From contig JARGNZ010000002.1 in the NCBI GenBank assembly GCA_029209985.1, positions 62,001 through 126,000 on the forward strand: a stretch of 64,000 bases of DNA, given 5' to 3'. Position 1 is the first letter of the stretch. The number at the start of each line of letters is the position of its first letter. Positions 18,366-27,755 of the stretch are shown here, in pieces. Below the pieces are notes generated by a model. The model saw nothing but the letters and a program-made list of their open reading frames with translations, did no database searches and was not told the DNA's origin. The stretch is from Parvibaculaceae bacterium (GTDB lineage Bacteria; Pseudomonadota; Alphaproteobacteria; Parvibaculales; Parvibaculaceae). Made by a program: the position numbers and the translations under genes.

Positions 18366-18935
18366 GTGCAAGATTGGGATGATGACAAATTGCTGGCTAG
18401 TATTGCCGGGGGAGACGAAGCGGCAACACAGCTGCTCGTGGACCGTCATTTGTCGCGTGCTCTTGCATTGAGCTACCGTATGCTGCGAGACCATGGTGAA
18501 GCTGAAGAAGTATCGCAAGATGCTTTTTTGCGGGTTTGGAAAATGGCGCCAAAGTGGGAGCCGGGCCGAGCTAAATTCACAACGTGGCTCCATCGGGTTG
18601 TAACAAACCTATGTATCGACCGGTTGCGCAAACGGCGCACGGTTCAGCTCGATGAAGATTTTGACATGCCAGACGATAGCCCCGATCCGGAGGCAACTTT
18701 GGTGCAAGGCGAATTATCTGGCCGAGTGAAAGAGGCAGTCGATAAACTTCCCGATCGACAGAAAACAGCAATATTGTTGTCTCACTACCAAGGGATGAGC
18801 AATACCGAAACAGCAGAAATCATGGATGTATCGATTGAAGCTGTTGAATCTCTATTAGCCCGTGGACGACGGGCTTTGAAAAAGACGTTGAAACCTGAAT
18901 GGGACGACATTCAAGGCGCAGCGTTTACCACATGA
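18366..18935 (+). CDS. ECF-type RNA polymerase sigma-70 factor
   Basis: 189 residues from GTG 18366; an upstream GTG at 18318 lies inside a hairpin. Region 2 includes A-E-E-V-S-Q-D-A-F-L-R-V-W-K, then T-W-L-H-R-V-V-T-N-L-C-I-D-R-L-R-K (region 2.4). Region 4 has L-P-D-R-Q-K-T-A-I and the helix-turn-helix M-S-N-T-E-T-A-E-I-M-D-V-S-I-E-A-V-E-S. No region 1.1 or 3, as expected for ECF. A membrane anti-sigma candidate and a CnrX-like sensor follow, resembling a CnrYXH-type or other cell-envelope stress system. Confidence 0.9.
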   Translation: MQDWDDDKLLASIAGGDEAATQLLVDRHLSRALALSYRMLRDHGEAEEVSQDAFLRVWKMAPKWEPGRAKFTTWLHRVVTNLCIDRLRKRRTVQLDEDFDMPDDSPDPEATLVQGELSGRVKEAVDKLPDRQKTAILLSHYQGMSNTETAEIMDVSIEAVESLLARGRRALKKTLKPEWDDIQGAAFTT

Positions 18936-18971
18936 ACCAAGCATTATGCTGATGTGAGAGCATAGGAAAGT

Positions 18972-19532
18972 ATGGGGTCCGTCATGGATGGACAAGATGA
19001 TACAAGCACTGGGTCCAACGCGGAAAACCAGTTAGAGCGCATACAAGCAGATCGGCTTGAGCGGTTAGATGATGTGCTGAACATATACGGTGCGCAGTAC
19101 GCGGACTGGCCGGAGGCCGTGCGGCTCGAGTTCCCACGCGATGACCTCGCTCAACCTGCCTTCGCCCAACGGATCGAAGAAGAGCGTGCTTTTGCACAAC
19201 TTCTAAATATGGATACAGCGCCATCACCAACGGCCTCTTTGCGTGCAAGCATTTTGGCCTCAGCCCCGAGCGCAACCAATGCGAAAGCAACTCAGCAACC
19301 TCTAAAGCGTGCAGCGGTGGTGCCAAAATCGCGTGTACGTGTATGGGTGGAGACGCTTTGGTCTGACGGCGCAAATTTAATTCCAGCAGGAGCATTGGCG
19401 GCGTCTATAATGGGCGGTGTGATTTTGGGCAGTACCGGGGTGACCGGCAACCTTGCCACAACAACAACTGATCCGACAGAAGAGCTGATGACGTTGGCAT
19501 TTGCAGATACTCAATATAGCGGTGACTGGTAA
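18972..19532 (+). CDS. Probable membrane-anchored anti-sigma factor (unrecognised family)
   Basis: 186 residues. The cytoplasmic N-terminal part is acidic and helical (Q-A-D-R-L-E-R-L-D-D-V, Y-A-D-W-P), followed by one transmembrane segment near residues 136-158 and a short periplasmic tail. I recognise no named domain. Its place directly after an ECF sigma gene and before a periplasmic sensor, with stop and start overlapping (TAATG), makes an anti-sigma role likely, but this is inference from context. ATG 18972 follows AGGAAAG; ATG 18984 is an alternative. Confidence 0.65.
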   Translation: MGSVMDGQDDTSTGSNAENQLERIQADRLERLDDVLNIYGAQYADWPEAVRLEFPRDDLAQPAFAQRIEEERAFAQLLNMDTAPSPTASLRASILASAPSATNAKATQQPLKRAAVVPKSRVRVWVETLWSDGANLIPAGALAASIMGGVILGSTGVTGNLATTTTDPTEELMTLAFADTQYSGDW

Positions 19533-20152
19533 TGACAGATAATGAAAACAAAGGGGCTTCTGCACCCACAAGCCAAGCTTTTGGTCAAAGCGGGTGGCTG
19601 CGCTGGGTGCTTGTCGGCTCTTTGGCAATCAACTTATTTTTTGGCGGCATGGCCGTGTCACACTTCGTTTTCAACGATCGTATGAAGGATCGCCCCCCAT
19701 CTGGTGCGGCGGACCCTCTAAAGCATGCGTTTCGCGGATATGTTTTTAGTCTCCCGAAAAGCGAGCGTAAAACGATACATTTGAAAATGAGAAAAAGTTT
19801 CCGCGAAATCCGGCCTGAGTTTCGGAAATACAAAACCTTGAATGAACGGATTGCAAGCCTCATAGAAGTAGAGGTCATTGACGAGAAGGCGTTACGGGAT
19901 ACTTTAGAAGAGCTCAGCCTAGTGCGCGGCGATTTAGAATTGCGAGGTCGCATCGCTATCTTTGAGCAAATTTTGACATTCCCTCTGGAAGCGCGTCGTA
20001 AAATTGCGGAGAATATGAGACGCGACCCACGCCGCAAACACAAAGGTGAGCAGGACAAGGAACATCATGGGGGTCGAGCATCTGACGTAGACACAGATGT
20101 GAATGCCAATGATAACATCACGCCGAAGGGAGTGCCCGTCGGTCAGCAATAA
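19532..20152 (+). CDS. Periplasmic heavy-metal-sensor-like protein (CnrX/CpxP type)
   Basis: 206 residues. One N-terminal transmembrane helix (about 25-46), then a periplasmic all-helical domain with long charged helices (about 70-175), and a low-complexity polar tail. The layout and R-K-x-I-H-L-K-M-R-K-S-F-R-E-I-R-P-style helices match the Metal_resist / CnrX family, whose members sense metals or envelope stress and control an ECF sigma factor through a membrane anti-sigma partner. The histidine pair after 175 could bind metal, but this is not shown. Confidence 0.7.
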   Translation: MTDNENKGASAPTSQAFGQSGWLRWVLVGSLAINLFFGGMAVSHFVFNDRMKDRPPSGAADPLKHAFRGYVFSLPKSERKTIHLKMRKSFREIRPEFRKYKTLNERIASLIEVEVIDEKALRDTLEELSLVRGDLELRGRIAIFEQILTFPLEARRKIAENMRRDPRRKHKGEQDKEHHGGRASDVDTDVNANDNITPKGVPVGQQ

Positions 20153-20166
20153 GGCGCCGACGGAGA

Positions 20167-21513
20167 ATGAGATCCAAGCTCTATCACCACTCGATTTTTG
20201 ATGCGACCGACCATGTTCCCAGTTGGTGGGTGCAATCGGCACCAGCCTTCACGGCAACCGATGAGAGCCTTCCCCCTGAAGTGGTTGAGGTTGCCATAAT
20301 CGGCGGGGGCTATACGGGCCTATCGACAGCCTATCACCTTGCAAAGTTCCACAACATTCAATCCCACGTTTTAGAGGCAGGTCCCATTGGTTGGGGGGCG
20401 TCAGGGCGCAATGGCGGCTTCTGTGCGCCTTTTCCAACAGCCCTCGGTTTTCAAGATTTACAGCGCAAATATGGAGATGACGAGACTCGGCGGTTTGTAG
20501 CGTCGCAAGTCGAAGCGGTACACCGCGTCCGAGAGATTGCGCGGGATGAAAATTACAGCATCGACAGTCAAGGAGAGGGGGTGTGGTGTGTTGCCCACTC
20601 CCCAAAAGTATATCGGGCACTGGAAGACGCAGCGGCTGGTTATCAACACTTTGGCATTAAAAGTACCGTGCTATCAGGCGACGCATTTGGCGCGGAAGTT
20701 CATCACAGTACAGAGCAGTTCGGCGGAATGTGGCAGGAGGCGGGTTTTGGCTTGCACCCCATGAAGGCGGCGCGCGGACTGGCGCAAGCGGCCCAAACAG
20801 CAGGGGCAAAACTACACGAAAAATGCACTGTCACTGCATGGCAAAAACAGGGAGCGGTTCACGTTCTGGAAACCGAAAAGGGAGTGATTCGAGCCAATTC
20901 GGTGATTATTGCGACGAATGGGTTTTCACCAGAAGGCTTAATGCCGCCCATAACGAAGAATGTAGTTCCTCTTTTGTCTAATATAATAGTCACGCGACCG
21001 CTGTCAGAGGACGAAGTTGCTGCGCAGAATTGGCAAACTGAAACACCTATTTACAACACCAGAAACCTTCTCTTCTATTACCGTATGCTACCCGGAAACC
21101 GGTTTCTATTTGGCGGGCGGGGCGACATGACCGGGACACCGCGCGCGGGTGAAAAGATGCGCGCGCTGTTAACCCGCCAGCTGGGGGAGGTGTTTCCTGC
21201 GTGGAAAACCGCAGAGATTACCCACTTCTGGCGTGGGCTTGTTTGCATGGCGCGCAACATGACGCCTGCGATGGGGCGGTTGCCGGATGACCCATCGGTT
21301 CTATTCGCATTGGCATATCATGGGGATGGGGTGGCCGCATCCCATGGGGCCGGGCAGCTACTGGCCGACATTTTGGCCGGGCGCAAAATGGAAACAGACA
21401 TTCCGCTGCCCATGCGTGGTCCGCCGCAAAACTTGCCTATTCCCAGTTTGAAGCGCTGGTATTTAAGGGCGTCTCTTGGCTACTATGCTTTTCAGGACTT
21501 CATGTCGAGGTAA
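20167..21513 (+). CDS. FAD-dependent amine oxidoreductase (PuuB/DAO family)
   Basis: 448 residues. DAO-family FAD site G46-G47-G48-Y-T-G51 preceded by a hydrophobic strand, then L-E-A-G and G-W-G-A-S-G-R-N-G-G-F, the motif shared by gamma-glutamylputrescine oxidase (PuuB) and related amine oxidases. The C-terminus carries Y-H-G-D-G-V-A-A-S-H-G-A-G. A glutamine-synthetase-like ligase begins 5 bases after its stop, so the pair may oxidise gamma-glutamylated amines. The substrate (putrescine, other polyamine or alkylamine) is not decided by sequence. Confidence 0.85.
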   Translation: MRSKLYHHSIFDATDHVPSWWVQSAPAFTATDESLPPEVVEVAIIGGGYTGLSTAYHLAKFHNIQSHVLEAGPIGWGASGRNGGFCAPFPTALGFQDLQRKYGDDETRRFVASQVEAVHRVREIARDENYSIDSQGEGVWCVAHSPKVYRALEDAAAGYQHFGIKSTVLSGDAFGAEVHHSTEQFGGMWQEAGFGLHPMKAARGLAQAAQTAGAKLHEKCTVTAWQKQGAVHVLETEKGVIRANSVIIATNGFSPEGLMPPITKNVVPLLSNIIVTRPLSEDEVAAQNWQTETPIYNTRNLLFYYRMLPGNRFLFGGRGDMTGTPRAGEKMRALLTRQLGEVFPAWKTAEITHFWRGLVCMARNMTPAMGRLPDDPSVLFALAYHGDGVAASHGAGQLLADILAGRKMETDIPLPMRGPPQNLPIPSLKRWYLRASLGYYAFQDFMSR

Positions 21514-21518
21514 GTTAG

Positions 21519-22916
21519 ATGAGCGATCGTAGGGCGATGGACACCACAACACAGAATAAGAGCCAAGCCACTCTAGCTGAATGGAAAGCTTTTTTAGCTG
21601 AGAACGGTCCCGTGGAACACCTCGACGCCATCTTCGTTGATATGTGCGGCAAGGTGCGTGGCAAAAGATTGCCGGGGTCAGATTGCGAAAAAGTTTTCAC
21701 GTCAGGTATTCAGATCCCCAAGTCACTTTATTTTTTGGACGTAACGGGCGTGAATGAAGACATCTACGGCATGGGTGTGTCCGACGGTGATCCCGATGGT
21801 CAAGCTTGGCCATTGTCGGGCACCATTGCATTGACCCCGTGGGGGGACGGCCAACACGCGCAAGTATTTATGGGCATGATCGATGAGAAGGGCGCGCCCT
21901 TTTGGATTGAACCCCGTAATGTGCTGCAGGGCGTGTTGGAGCGCTTTACAGAGCTGGGGCTGCGGCCCGTTGTGGCTGCTGAATTTGAATTTTATCTGAC
22001 GGACCCACAACGCGGAGAGGGCGGCGCACCACTGGCTCCCTTAAACCCACGCAATGGACGGCGAGAAACGGCTAATGAGGTCTATTCCATTGATGGCCTC
22101 GACAGCTACGCAGATTTGATTTCAACCATCACACGCTATGCAACCATTCAGAATATCCCCTCCTCGGCAGCAACCGCTGAGTTCGCCCCTGGTCAATTTG
22201 AGATAAACCTCAATCACGAAGATGATGTGCTCAAAGCAGGTGACCATGCGGTGATGCTACGTCATCTCATACGCGCCGCAGCCCGCGAGCATGACTATCG
22301 GGCAAGCTTTATGGCAAAGCCTTTCGTCGATCAAACCGGTAGTGGCTGTCACATGCATGTGAGTATCTTGGACGAAGAAGGTCGCAATATTTTTGATGAT
22401 GGCGGTGAACTCGGTGCCGACGCTCTGCGTCATGCGATTGGTGGATTGCAGCAAACCATGGCCGCCTCAATGGCGCTGGTGGCGCCCAATGTAAATGCAT
22501 TTCGTCGTTTCGAAGCGAACAACTTTGTGCCGGTGAACGGGCAATGGGGATACAACAATCGCTCGGTTGCCTTTCGCGTCCCCACGGGAAGCCCCGAGGC
22601 GCGGCGGGTTGAACACCGGGTTGCCGGGGCGGACGTAAACCCCTATCTACTTTTTGCCACGGTGTTAGCAGGCATACATCACGGGTTAAGCAAAAAAATT
22701 GATCCGGGTGCCCCCTACGCCAACAATGCATCAGAAACACCAGACCCGCGTTTGCCACGCAATGTCCCAACCTCACTAGAGGCATTGCGTGCTTCCGATG
22801 TGATGCGGGATTATTTGGGCTCTCGGTATGTGGATGTTTATACGCGCGTCAAAGAGTTTGAATTTGAAAAACTCTACGAGACAATCAGTAGCAAAGAATA
22901 TCAGTGGTATCTCTAG
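21519..22916 (+). CDS. Glutamine-synthetase family ligase (gamma-glutamylpolyamine/amine synthetase-like)
   Basis: 465 residues. Glutamine synthetase catalytic folds are visible: A-A-E-F-E-F-Y-L near residue 154 and G-S-G-C-H-M-H-V-S near 275, with N-R-S-V-A-F-R-V-P in the substrate-binding part. It is shorter than housekeeping GlnA and resembles PuuA-type gamma-glutamylpolyamine synthetases. It sits 5 bases behind a PuuB-like oxidase, so the two likely act in a gamma-glutamylation route for amine catabolism. ATG 21519 follows GAGG at proper distance. Confidence 0.85.
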   Translation: MSDRRAMDTTTQNKSQATLAEWKAFLAENGPVEHLDAIFVDMCGKVRGKRLPGSDCEKVFTSGIQIPKSLYFLDVTGVNEDIYGMGVSDGDPDGQAWPLSGTIALTPWGDGQHAQVFMGMIDEKGAPFWIEPRNVLQGVLERFTELGLRPVVAAEFEFYLTDPQRGEGGAPLAPLNPRNGRRETANEVYSIDGLDSYADLISTITRYATIQNIPSSAATAEFAPGQFEINLNHEDDVLKAGDHAVMLRHLIRAAAREHDYRASFMAKPFVDQTGSGCHMHVSILDEEGRNIFDDGGELGADALRHAIGGLQQTMAASMALVAPNVNAFRRFEANNFVPVNGQWGYNNRSVAFRVPTGSPEARRVEHRVAGADVNPYLLFATVLAGIHHGLSKKIDPGAPYANNASETPDPRLPRNVPTSLEALRASDVMRDYLGSRYVDVYTRVKEFEFEKLYETISSKEYQWYL

Positions 22917-22947
22917 GTAAGCAACTTAAGGGACCACAGGACGCGGT

Positions 22948-24867
22948 TTAGGGGTTAGCGAAGGGGAGAGTGAAGGACACCTCAGTGCCGACACCTTCTT
23001 CGCTTTCAATGATGAGAATGCCTTCATGCATTTCAATCAGGGAGCGAGACAACGCCAACCCAAGTCCGGTGCCGTTATATGTTTTGCTGTGTTGGTTTTC
23101 CACTTGCTCAAAGGGCCGCCCAAGCTTAGGCAAAGCGTCTGCTGGAATGCCGATGCCACTGTCTTGCACCGTGATACGCGCCCATCCCGGATGGCCCGCA
23201 TAAGGTTCCGCCTTCAATGCAATGTCGCCACCTGCTGGCGTGAATTTGACCGCGTTGGACAGTAAGTTGATGAGCACTTGTTTGACCGCACGTTTGTCGG
23301 CCAAGAGCAATGGGAAGTCGTTAATCTGATTATTGATGCGAACGCCAGCGACTTCTGCGCGCCCACTGATCAAACGCAGGCTCTCTTCTGCAAGACTGTC
23401 CAACTTCAAATCGACAGGCTCTAGGGTTAAGCGCCCGGCCTCAATCTTTGACATATCGAGAATGTCATTGATGACATCCAACAAATGCTGCCCGCTGGCA
23501 TGGATGTCTTGACTGTATTCTTTGTATTTTTCATCACCGAGGGGACCAAAAAACTCCCCATTCATCATTTCAGAAAACCCGATGATCGCATTAAGCGGCG
23601 TGCGCAGCTCATGGCTCATGTTGGCTAAAAACTCAGACTTTGATCTATTGGCAGTTTCCGCACGTGTTTTCTCGATAGAATATTTTTCTGCCAACTCCAC
23701 CAACTGGTGGGCTTGCTCTTCAAGTTTGCCGCGAGAATTTTGCAAATCAGCCACTGTACGCTCCAACACAGATTTATTTTGTGTGAGCTGAGCTTCTGAT
23801 TGTTTAATCGCGGTGATGTCTGTGCCGACACTCACATGCCCGCCGATTTTAGTGTTGCATAAACTGATCTGCAACCAACGCCCATTTGTCAGTTGCAACT
23901 CGCTGACCGCTTGAATGCCTGATGAGGGGAGCGGCCAATTGCCATTCACAGCGGCAGATCGGGCAATCACCTCTTGGAAAGTCGTGCCCGGCGCAATATC
24001 GGCCATGGTGAGTTCGAGCAATTCACGGAATTTGGAATTACACGTGACAAGTTGATCGTGGCTGTCCCACAGCACAAACATTTCGCCGATGCTTTCAATC
24101 GCATCCCGCAAAAACTCAATGGCTTGAGCTTCACGTTCTTCGGCCAATTTCTGTTCGGTGATGTCAATGGTGATGCCGATCAGGCGTTCCCCTTGATGGC
24201 GCGTGTCCTGCCAAACTTGGCCCTTTGCGTGGACCCACACCCAGCTGCCATCTTCATGGGCCAAACGGAAGATCGTGTCATAGGAATGATGCACGCGATT
24301 GGGAGTTGAGAAAATCAAATCGATTTCAGGCACATCGTCAGGATGAACGAGCGACTTGAGTTCGTTGAATGATAAACGTTTGGAAACTTTGCGACGTCCG
24401 AGCATGTCAAACATGGCTTCAGACCAGTAGATCCGGTTTTCACTCAGATCCCAATCCCAAATACCGCACCGCGCCCCAGCAAATGCCATATCGAACCGTT
24501 TATGGCTATCGGCAATGGTGGCTTGAGAGGCGGCGCGACCAGCCATCAAACGCAAAAGCGCATAGCCCAGTCCAATGGCGGCAAAGCTGACAAAGCTAGA
24601 CAGAAAAAGACTGCCGCTAAACCCGTCCGCCATGAACAAATATACATTTGACCCCAAGAGAACAAAGGCCGTGAGGCCAAATACCAAATAGTTCAGAATG
24701 TTGCGCCCATTGCGCTGGGTAGAAGGCATGTCAGTTGTATAGGAGGGCACATCGGCAAGCGGCTGAATGCGAGGCGTGCGACTTTGAACGCGGCGGCGCT
24801 CGCCGGGTTGTGTGTAGACCTCGCGGTCTGTCGCTTGTTCGCGTTGCGTAGTGCCAATGTCCGCCAT
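22948..24867 (-). CDS. Membrane sensor histidine kinase with two PAS domains (PleC/DivJ/PdhS-type core)
   Basis: About 639 residues from ATG 24867, which has an AAGG site upstream; an ATG at 24897 would add 10. Two transmembrane helices (about 59-80 and 87-107), PAS 1 (about 124-240, with a PAC-type end), PAS 2 (about 250-360), a coiled coil, HisKA with H419 in M-S-H-E-L-R-T-P-L-N, and an ATPase domain with N, G1 and G2 boxes. The A-I-I-G-F-S-E-M-M-x-x-E-F-F-G-P-L-G run after the His is typical of kinases that talk to DivK in cell-cycle control. No response regulator is adjacent. It is convergent with the ligase gene. Confidence 0.9.
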   Translation of the reverse strand: MADIGTTQREQATDREVYTQPGERRRVQSRTPRIQPLADVPSYTTDMPSTQRNGRNILNYLVFGLTAFVLLGSNVYLFMADGFSGSLFLSSFVSFAAIGLGYALLRLMAGRAASQATIADSHKRFDMAFAGARCGIWDWDLSENRIYWSEAMFDMLGRRKVSKRLSFNELKSLVHPDDVPEIDLIFSTPNRVHHSYDTIFRLAHEDGSWVWVHAKGQVWQDTRHQGERLIGITIDITEQKLAEEREAQAIEFLRDAIESIGEMFVLWDSHDQLVTCNSKFRELLELTMADIAPGTTFQEVIARSAAVNGNWPLPSSGIQAVSELQLTNGRWLQISLCNTKIGGHVSVGTDITAIKQSEAQLTQNKSVLERTVADLQNSRGKLEEQAHQLVELAEKYSIEKTRAETANRSKSEFLANMSHELRTPLNAIIGFSEMMNGEFFGPLGDEKYKEYSQDIHASGQHLLDVINDILDMSKIEAGRLTLEPVDLKLDSLAEESLRLISGRAEVAGVRINNQINDFPLLLADKRAVKQVLINLLSNAVKFTPAGGDIALKAEPYAGHPGWARITVQDSGIGIPADALPKLGRPFEQVENQHSKTYNGTGLGLALSRSLIEMHEGILIIESEEGVGTEVSFTLPFANP

Positions 24868-25052
24868 GCTGGTTTGCCTTCTGCAAGTGCTGTGCATGTG
24901 ACCCGCTATCCTGCCGAATCAGTCTCCCTATTTTTGAAGCGAGAGCTGATCTCTGTCCAGTAGCTGGGATTCATTAAGGGTCTGAATTGGGCAAAACCGA
25001 TGCAGAATTGACTCACTTTTCTTCAAAGTAAGTCATTCCGTAAAGAAGGCCG

Positions 25053-25104
25053 CAAAGCGGGCCGCAAACAGAACCACAAAGGGCGACGTTCTTGGCCCGC
25101 TTTG
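25053..25104. repeat. 11-bp inverted repeat downstream of pepN
   Basis: CAAAGCGGGCC (25053-25063) and its exact complement (25094-25104), 30-base loop. It lies just past the pepN stop and could act as a long-loop terminator on the minus strand, though no clear T-run follows. Confidence 0.5.
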
Positions 25105-25109
25105 GCAGA

Positions 25110-27755
25110 TTAGGCGAGGGTTTTACTCGCGATCTCATAGACATCTGTTGAAAGGCCCTCATGCTCGCAAATCCGTGCTAACTCGGCTTTCATCAATGCT
25201 TGGCGTCCCGGTTCAAATTGGCGCCAGCTTTTGAAAGCACCCAGCAACCGAGCCGCAACTTGTGGATTGATCGCATTGAGTTCCAGCACTTTGTCCGCAA
25301 CAAATCGATAAGCTGCCCCGTCCTTACCGTGAAAGCGCAGCTGATTGGCACTGGCAAACCCACCGATGAGCGAGCGAACCTTGTTGGGGTTGGTCATTGA
25401 GAAGCCAGCATGGGCGGTCAGTGCTTTGACCTGTGCCAAGGTGTCCGGCAAGCTAGAAAGTGCTTGTAGCGAATACCATTTGTCCATCACCAAATGATCA
25501 TCCTGCCATCGGTCATGAAGCTGATCGAATGCGGTTTGACGCGCTGGTGTGTCCATGTGCGACAGCAAACTGAGAGCGCCGATGGTGTCGGTCATATTGC
25601 TTGCTGTGTTGAAGTGATTGACCACCAGCTCCAGCGCTTCAGGGCGCTCGCTCGCCGCAAGGTAGCTCAAGCATGTCGTTCGTAACGCACGCTTGGCTGC
25701 ATGTTCTGCATCTGGGGAGTAAGGCCCCGTGATTTCGTTGGCGTGATAAGACTGGAGCAACGGCTCCCAGAGCTGAGCGCCTAACGCAACCTTCAAGTTG
25801 GTGCGGGCAGCATGAATGGCATCCACATCAACATGGGTCCCAATCGTTTGGGCTAATGTTTGCTCGGCAGGCAATGTAATCATCTGCGAAACAAATTCTG
25901 GATCAAGTGACGTGTCCGCCAATAATGCGGCAACCGTATCAGCGAAAGCCGTCCCTTTTCGCTGGCTTTCCCCTTTTTGCAAAGCTTCAATGTTATTGGT
26001 CAAAACGGCCGTTGCGTATTTCTGGCATGCCTCCCAGCGATTAAAGGGATCGCTGTCATGTGCCATCAAAAAGGCCCAGTCGCGTTCATTCAAATTGGCG
26101 GCCAACTTTACAGGCGCTGTGAAACCACGCAGGAAAGAGGGGACGGGTTTCTGCTCAACATTGATAAACCGATAGGTTGTCTCTCGTTCTTGGAAGCTGA
26201 GGACCCGCGAGGTTTCGCCTGCAACATCTTCGCCCTCAAGCTGCAACGCAATGTCCTGTCCGTCAGGACCAATAAGCCCCATTTCAATCGGCATATGAAG
26301 CACGTGCTTTTGAGGTTGTCCCGGTGTGGGCTGCGTCACTTGATTAAGGGTCACAGTATAAGATTTGGCCCCAGCATCATATTTGCCAGACGCCAGTACT
26401 TCCGGCGTGCCAGCCTGGCCGTACCAAAGCTTGAACTGGCTGAGATCAAAGTCACCGCCCTGCGCTAGGCTGTCGATGAAATCTTCAACTGTTGCGGCAC
26501 GTCCATCATGTTGCTCGAAGTAAACATCCATGCCTTTGCGGAAACGCTCTGGCCCCATCAAACGATGGATCATCCGCACCAGTTCAGCGCCTTTTTCATA
26601 GACGGTGGCCGTGTAAAAGTTATTGATCTCAATATAACTGTCGGGGCGCACATTATGCGCCAGTGGTCCACCGTCTTCTGGGAATTGATGGGAGCGCAAT
26701 AAGCGCACATCGGAAATACGTTTCACCGGACGAGAGCGCATGTCCGCAGAAAACTCCTGATCCCGAAAAACAGTAAGCCCTTCTTTCAGGCATAGCTGAA
26801 ACCAATCACGGCAGGTAATACGGTTGCCAGTCCAATTGTGGAAATATTCGTGGGCAACGATGGCTTCAATATTGGCGAAATCAATGTCTGTCGCCGTGTC
26901 AGAATTGGCCAAAATGTATTTGTCGTTGAAAACATTTAGCCCCTTATTTTCCATCGCGCCCATGTTGAACGCACTTACGGCGACAATCATGAAAATATCT
27001 AGATCATATTCACGACCAAATTTCTCTTCATCCCACTTCATAGAAGCTTTGAGGGATGTCATGGCAAAGTCGCATCGATCTACATTGCCCGGCTCAACAA
27101 AAATTTTGAGGGCAACATCGCGGCCGGACATGGTGGTGAAGGTATCTTCCAAGGCCACCAAGTCGCCTGAGACCAATGCAAACAAATAGCAAGGCTTGGG
27201 AAAAGGGTCTTCCCATACAGCGAAGTGACGTCCATTTTCCAGCGCACCCGTTTCCACGCAATTGCCGTTGGCCAGTAAAACAGGTTGGGCTTTGACATCC
27301 CCAATAACTTTTGTGCGGTAGGTGGCCATCACGTCTGGCCGGTCCAGCATATAGGTGATACGCCGAAACCCTTCCGCTTCGCATTGAGTGCAAAAAATAC
27401 CATTGGAGAGATAAAGCCCCTCCAATGCGGTATTTGTTTCCGGGGCAATTTTACACACTGTTTCCAGCTCAAACGGTTCTCTTGGCAAATCGTTGAGGGT
27501 CAAATGTGTTTCGCTGACCTGATATTGATTGGCGCTGAGCGTCTCGCCATTGACCCGAACCGATTCCAAGGTCAAAAATTCGCCGTTCAGAGCTAAGGGC
27601 TGGTCTGATTGGTCTTCATTTGGCCGTACAGAAAGCACGCCAGTCACTTGTGTAGCTGTGGCATGGAGGTCGATTGTCAGATCAACAGCATCAACCCAAT
27701 GAGAGGGTGCCGAATATTCTTTGAGGAAAATGGTGCGGGGATCTTCAGTCTTCAT
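25110..27755 (-). CDS. pepN: Aminopeptidase N (M1 family)
   Basis: 881 residues, the usual length of proteobacterial PepN. The substrate-anchoring G-A-M-E-N motif is at 266-270, the zinc site H302-E-Y-F-H306 with third ligand E325 (L-K-E-G-L), and an N-terminal beta domain plus C-terminal helical repeats complete the family architecture. Cytosolic broad-specificity aminopeptidase that trims peptides. Monocistronic by context: the upstream 465 bases hold no gene on this strand. Confidence 0.95.
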   Translation of the reverse strand: MKTEDPRTIFLKEYSAPSHWVDAVDLTIDLHATATQVTGVLSVRPNEDQSDQPLALNGEFLTLESVRVNGETLSANQYQVSETHLTLNDLPREPFELETVCKIAPETNTALEGLYLSNGIFCTQCEAEGFRRITYMLDRPDVMATYRTKVIGDVKAQPVLLANGNCVETGALENGRHFAVWEDPFPKPCYLFALVSGDLVALEDTFTTMSGRDVALKIFVEPGNVDRCDFAMTSLKASMKWDEEKFGREYDLDIFMIVAVSAFNMGAMENKGLNVFNDKYILANSDTATDIDFANIEAIVAHEYFHNWTGNRITCRDWFQLCLKEGLTVFRDQEFSADMRSRPVKRISDVRLLRSHQFPEDGGPLAHNVRPDSYIEINNFYTATVYEKGAELVRMIHRLMGPERFRKGMDVYFEQHDGRAATVEDFIDSLAQGGDFDLSQFKLWYGQAGTPEVLASGKYDAGAKSYTVTLNQVTQPTPGQPQKHVLHMPIEMGLIGPDGQDIALQLEGEDVAGETSRVLSFQERETTYRFINVEQKPVPSFLRGFTAPVKLAANLNERDWAFLMAHDSDPFNRWEACQKYATAVLTNNIEALQKGESQRKGTAFADTVAALLADTSLDPEFVSQMITLPAEQTLAQTIGTHVDVDAIHAARTNLKVALGAQLWEPLLQSYHANEITGPYSPDAEHAAKRALRTTCLSYLAASERPEALELVVNHFNTASNMTDTIGALSLLSHMDTPARQTAFDQLHDRWQDDHLVMDKWYSLQALSSLPDTLAQVKALTAHAGFSMTNPNKVRSLIGGFASANQLRFHGKDGAAYRFVADKVLELNAINPQVAARLLGAFKSWRQFEPGRQALMKAELARICEHEGLSTDVYEIASKTLA

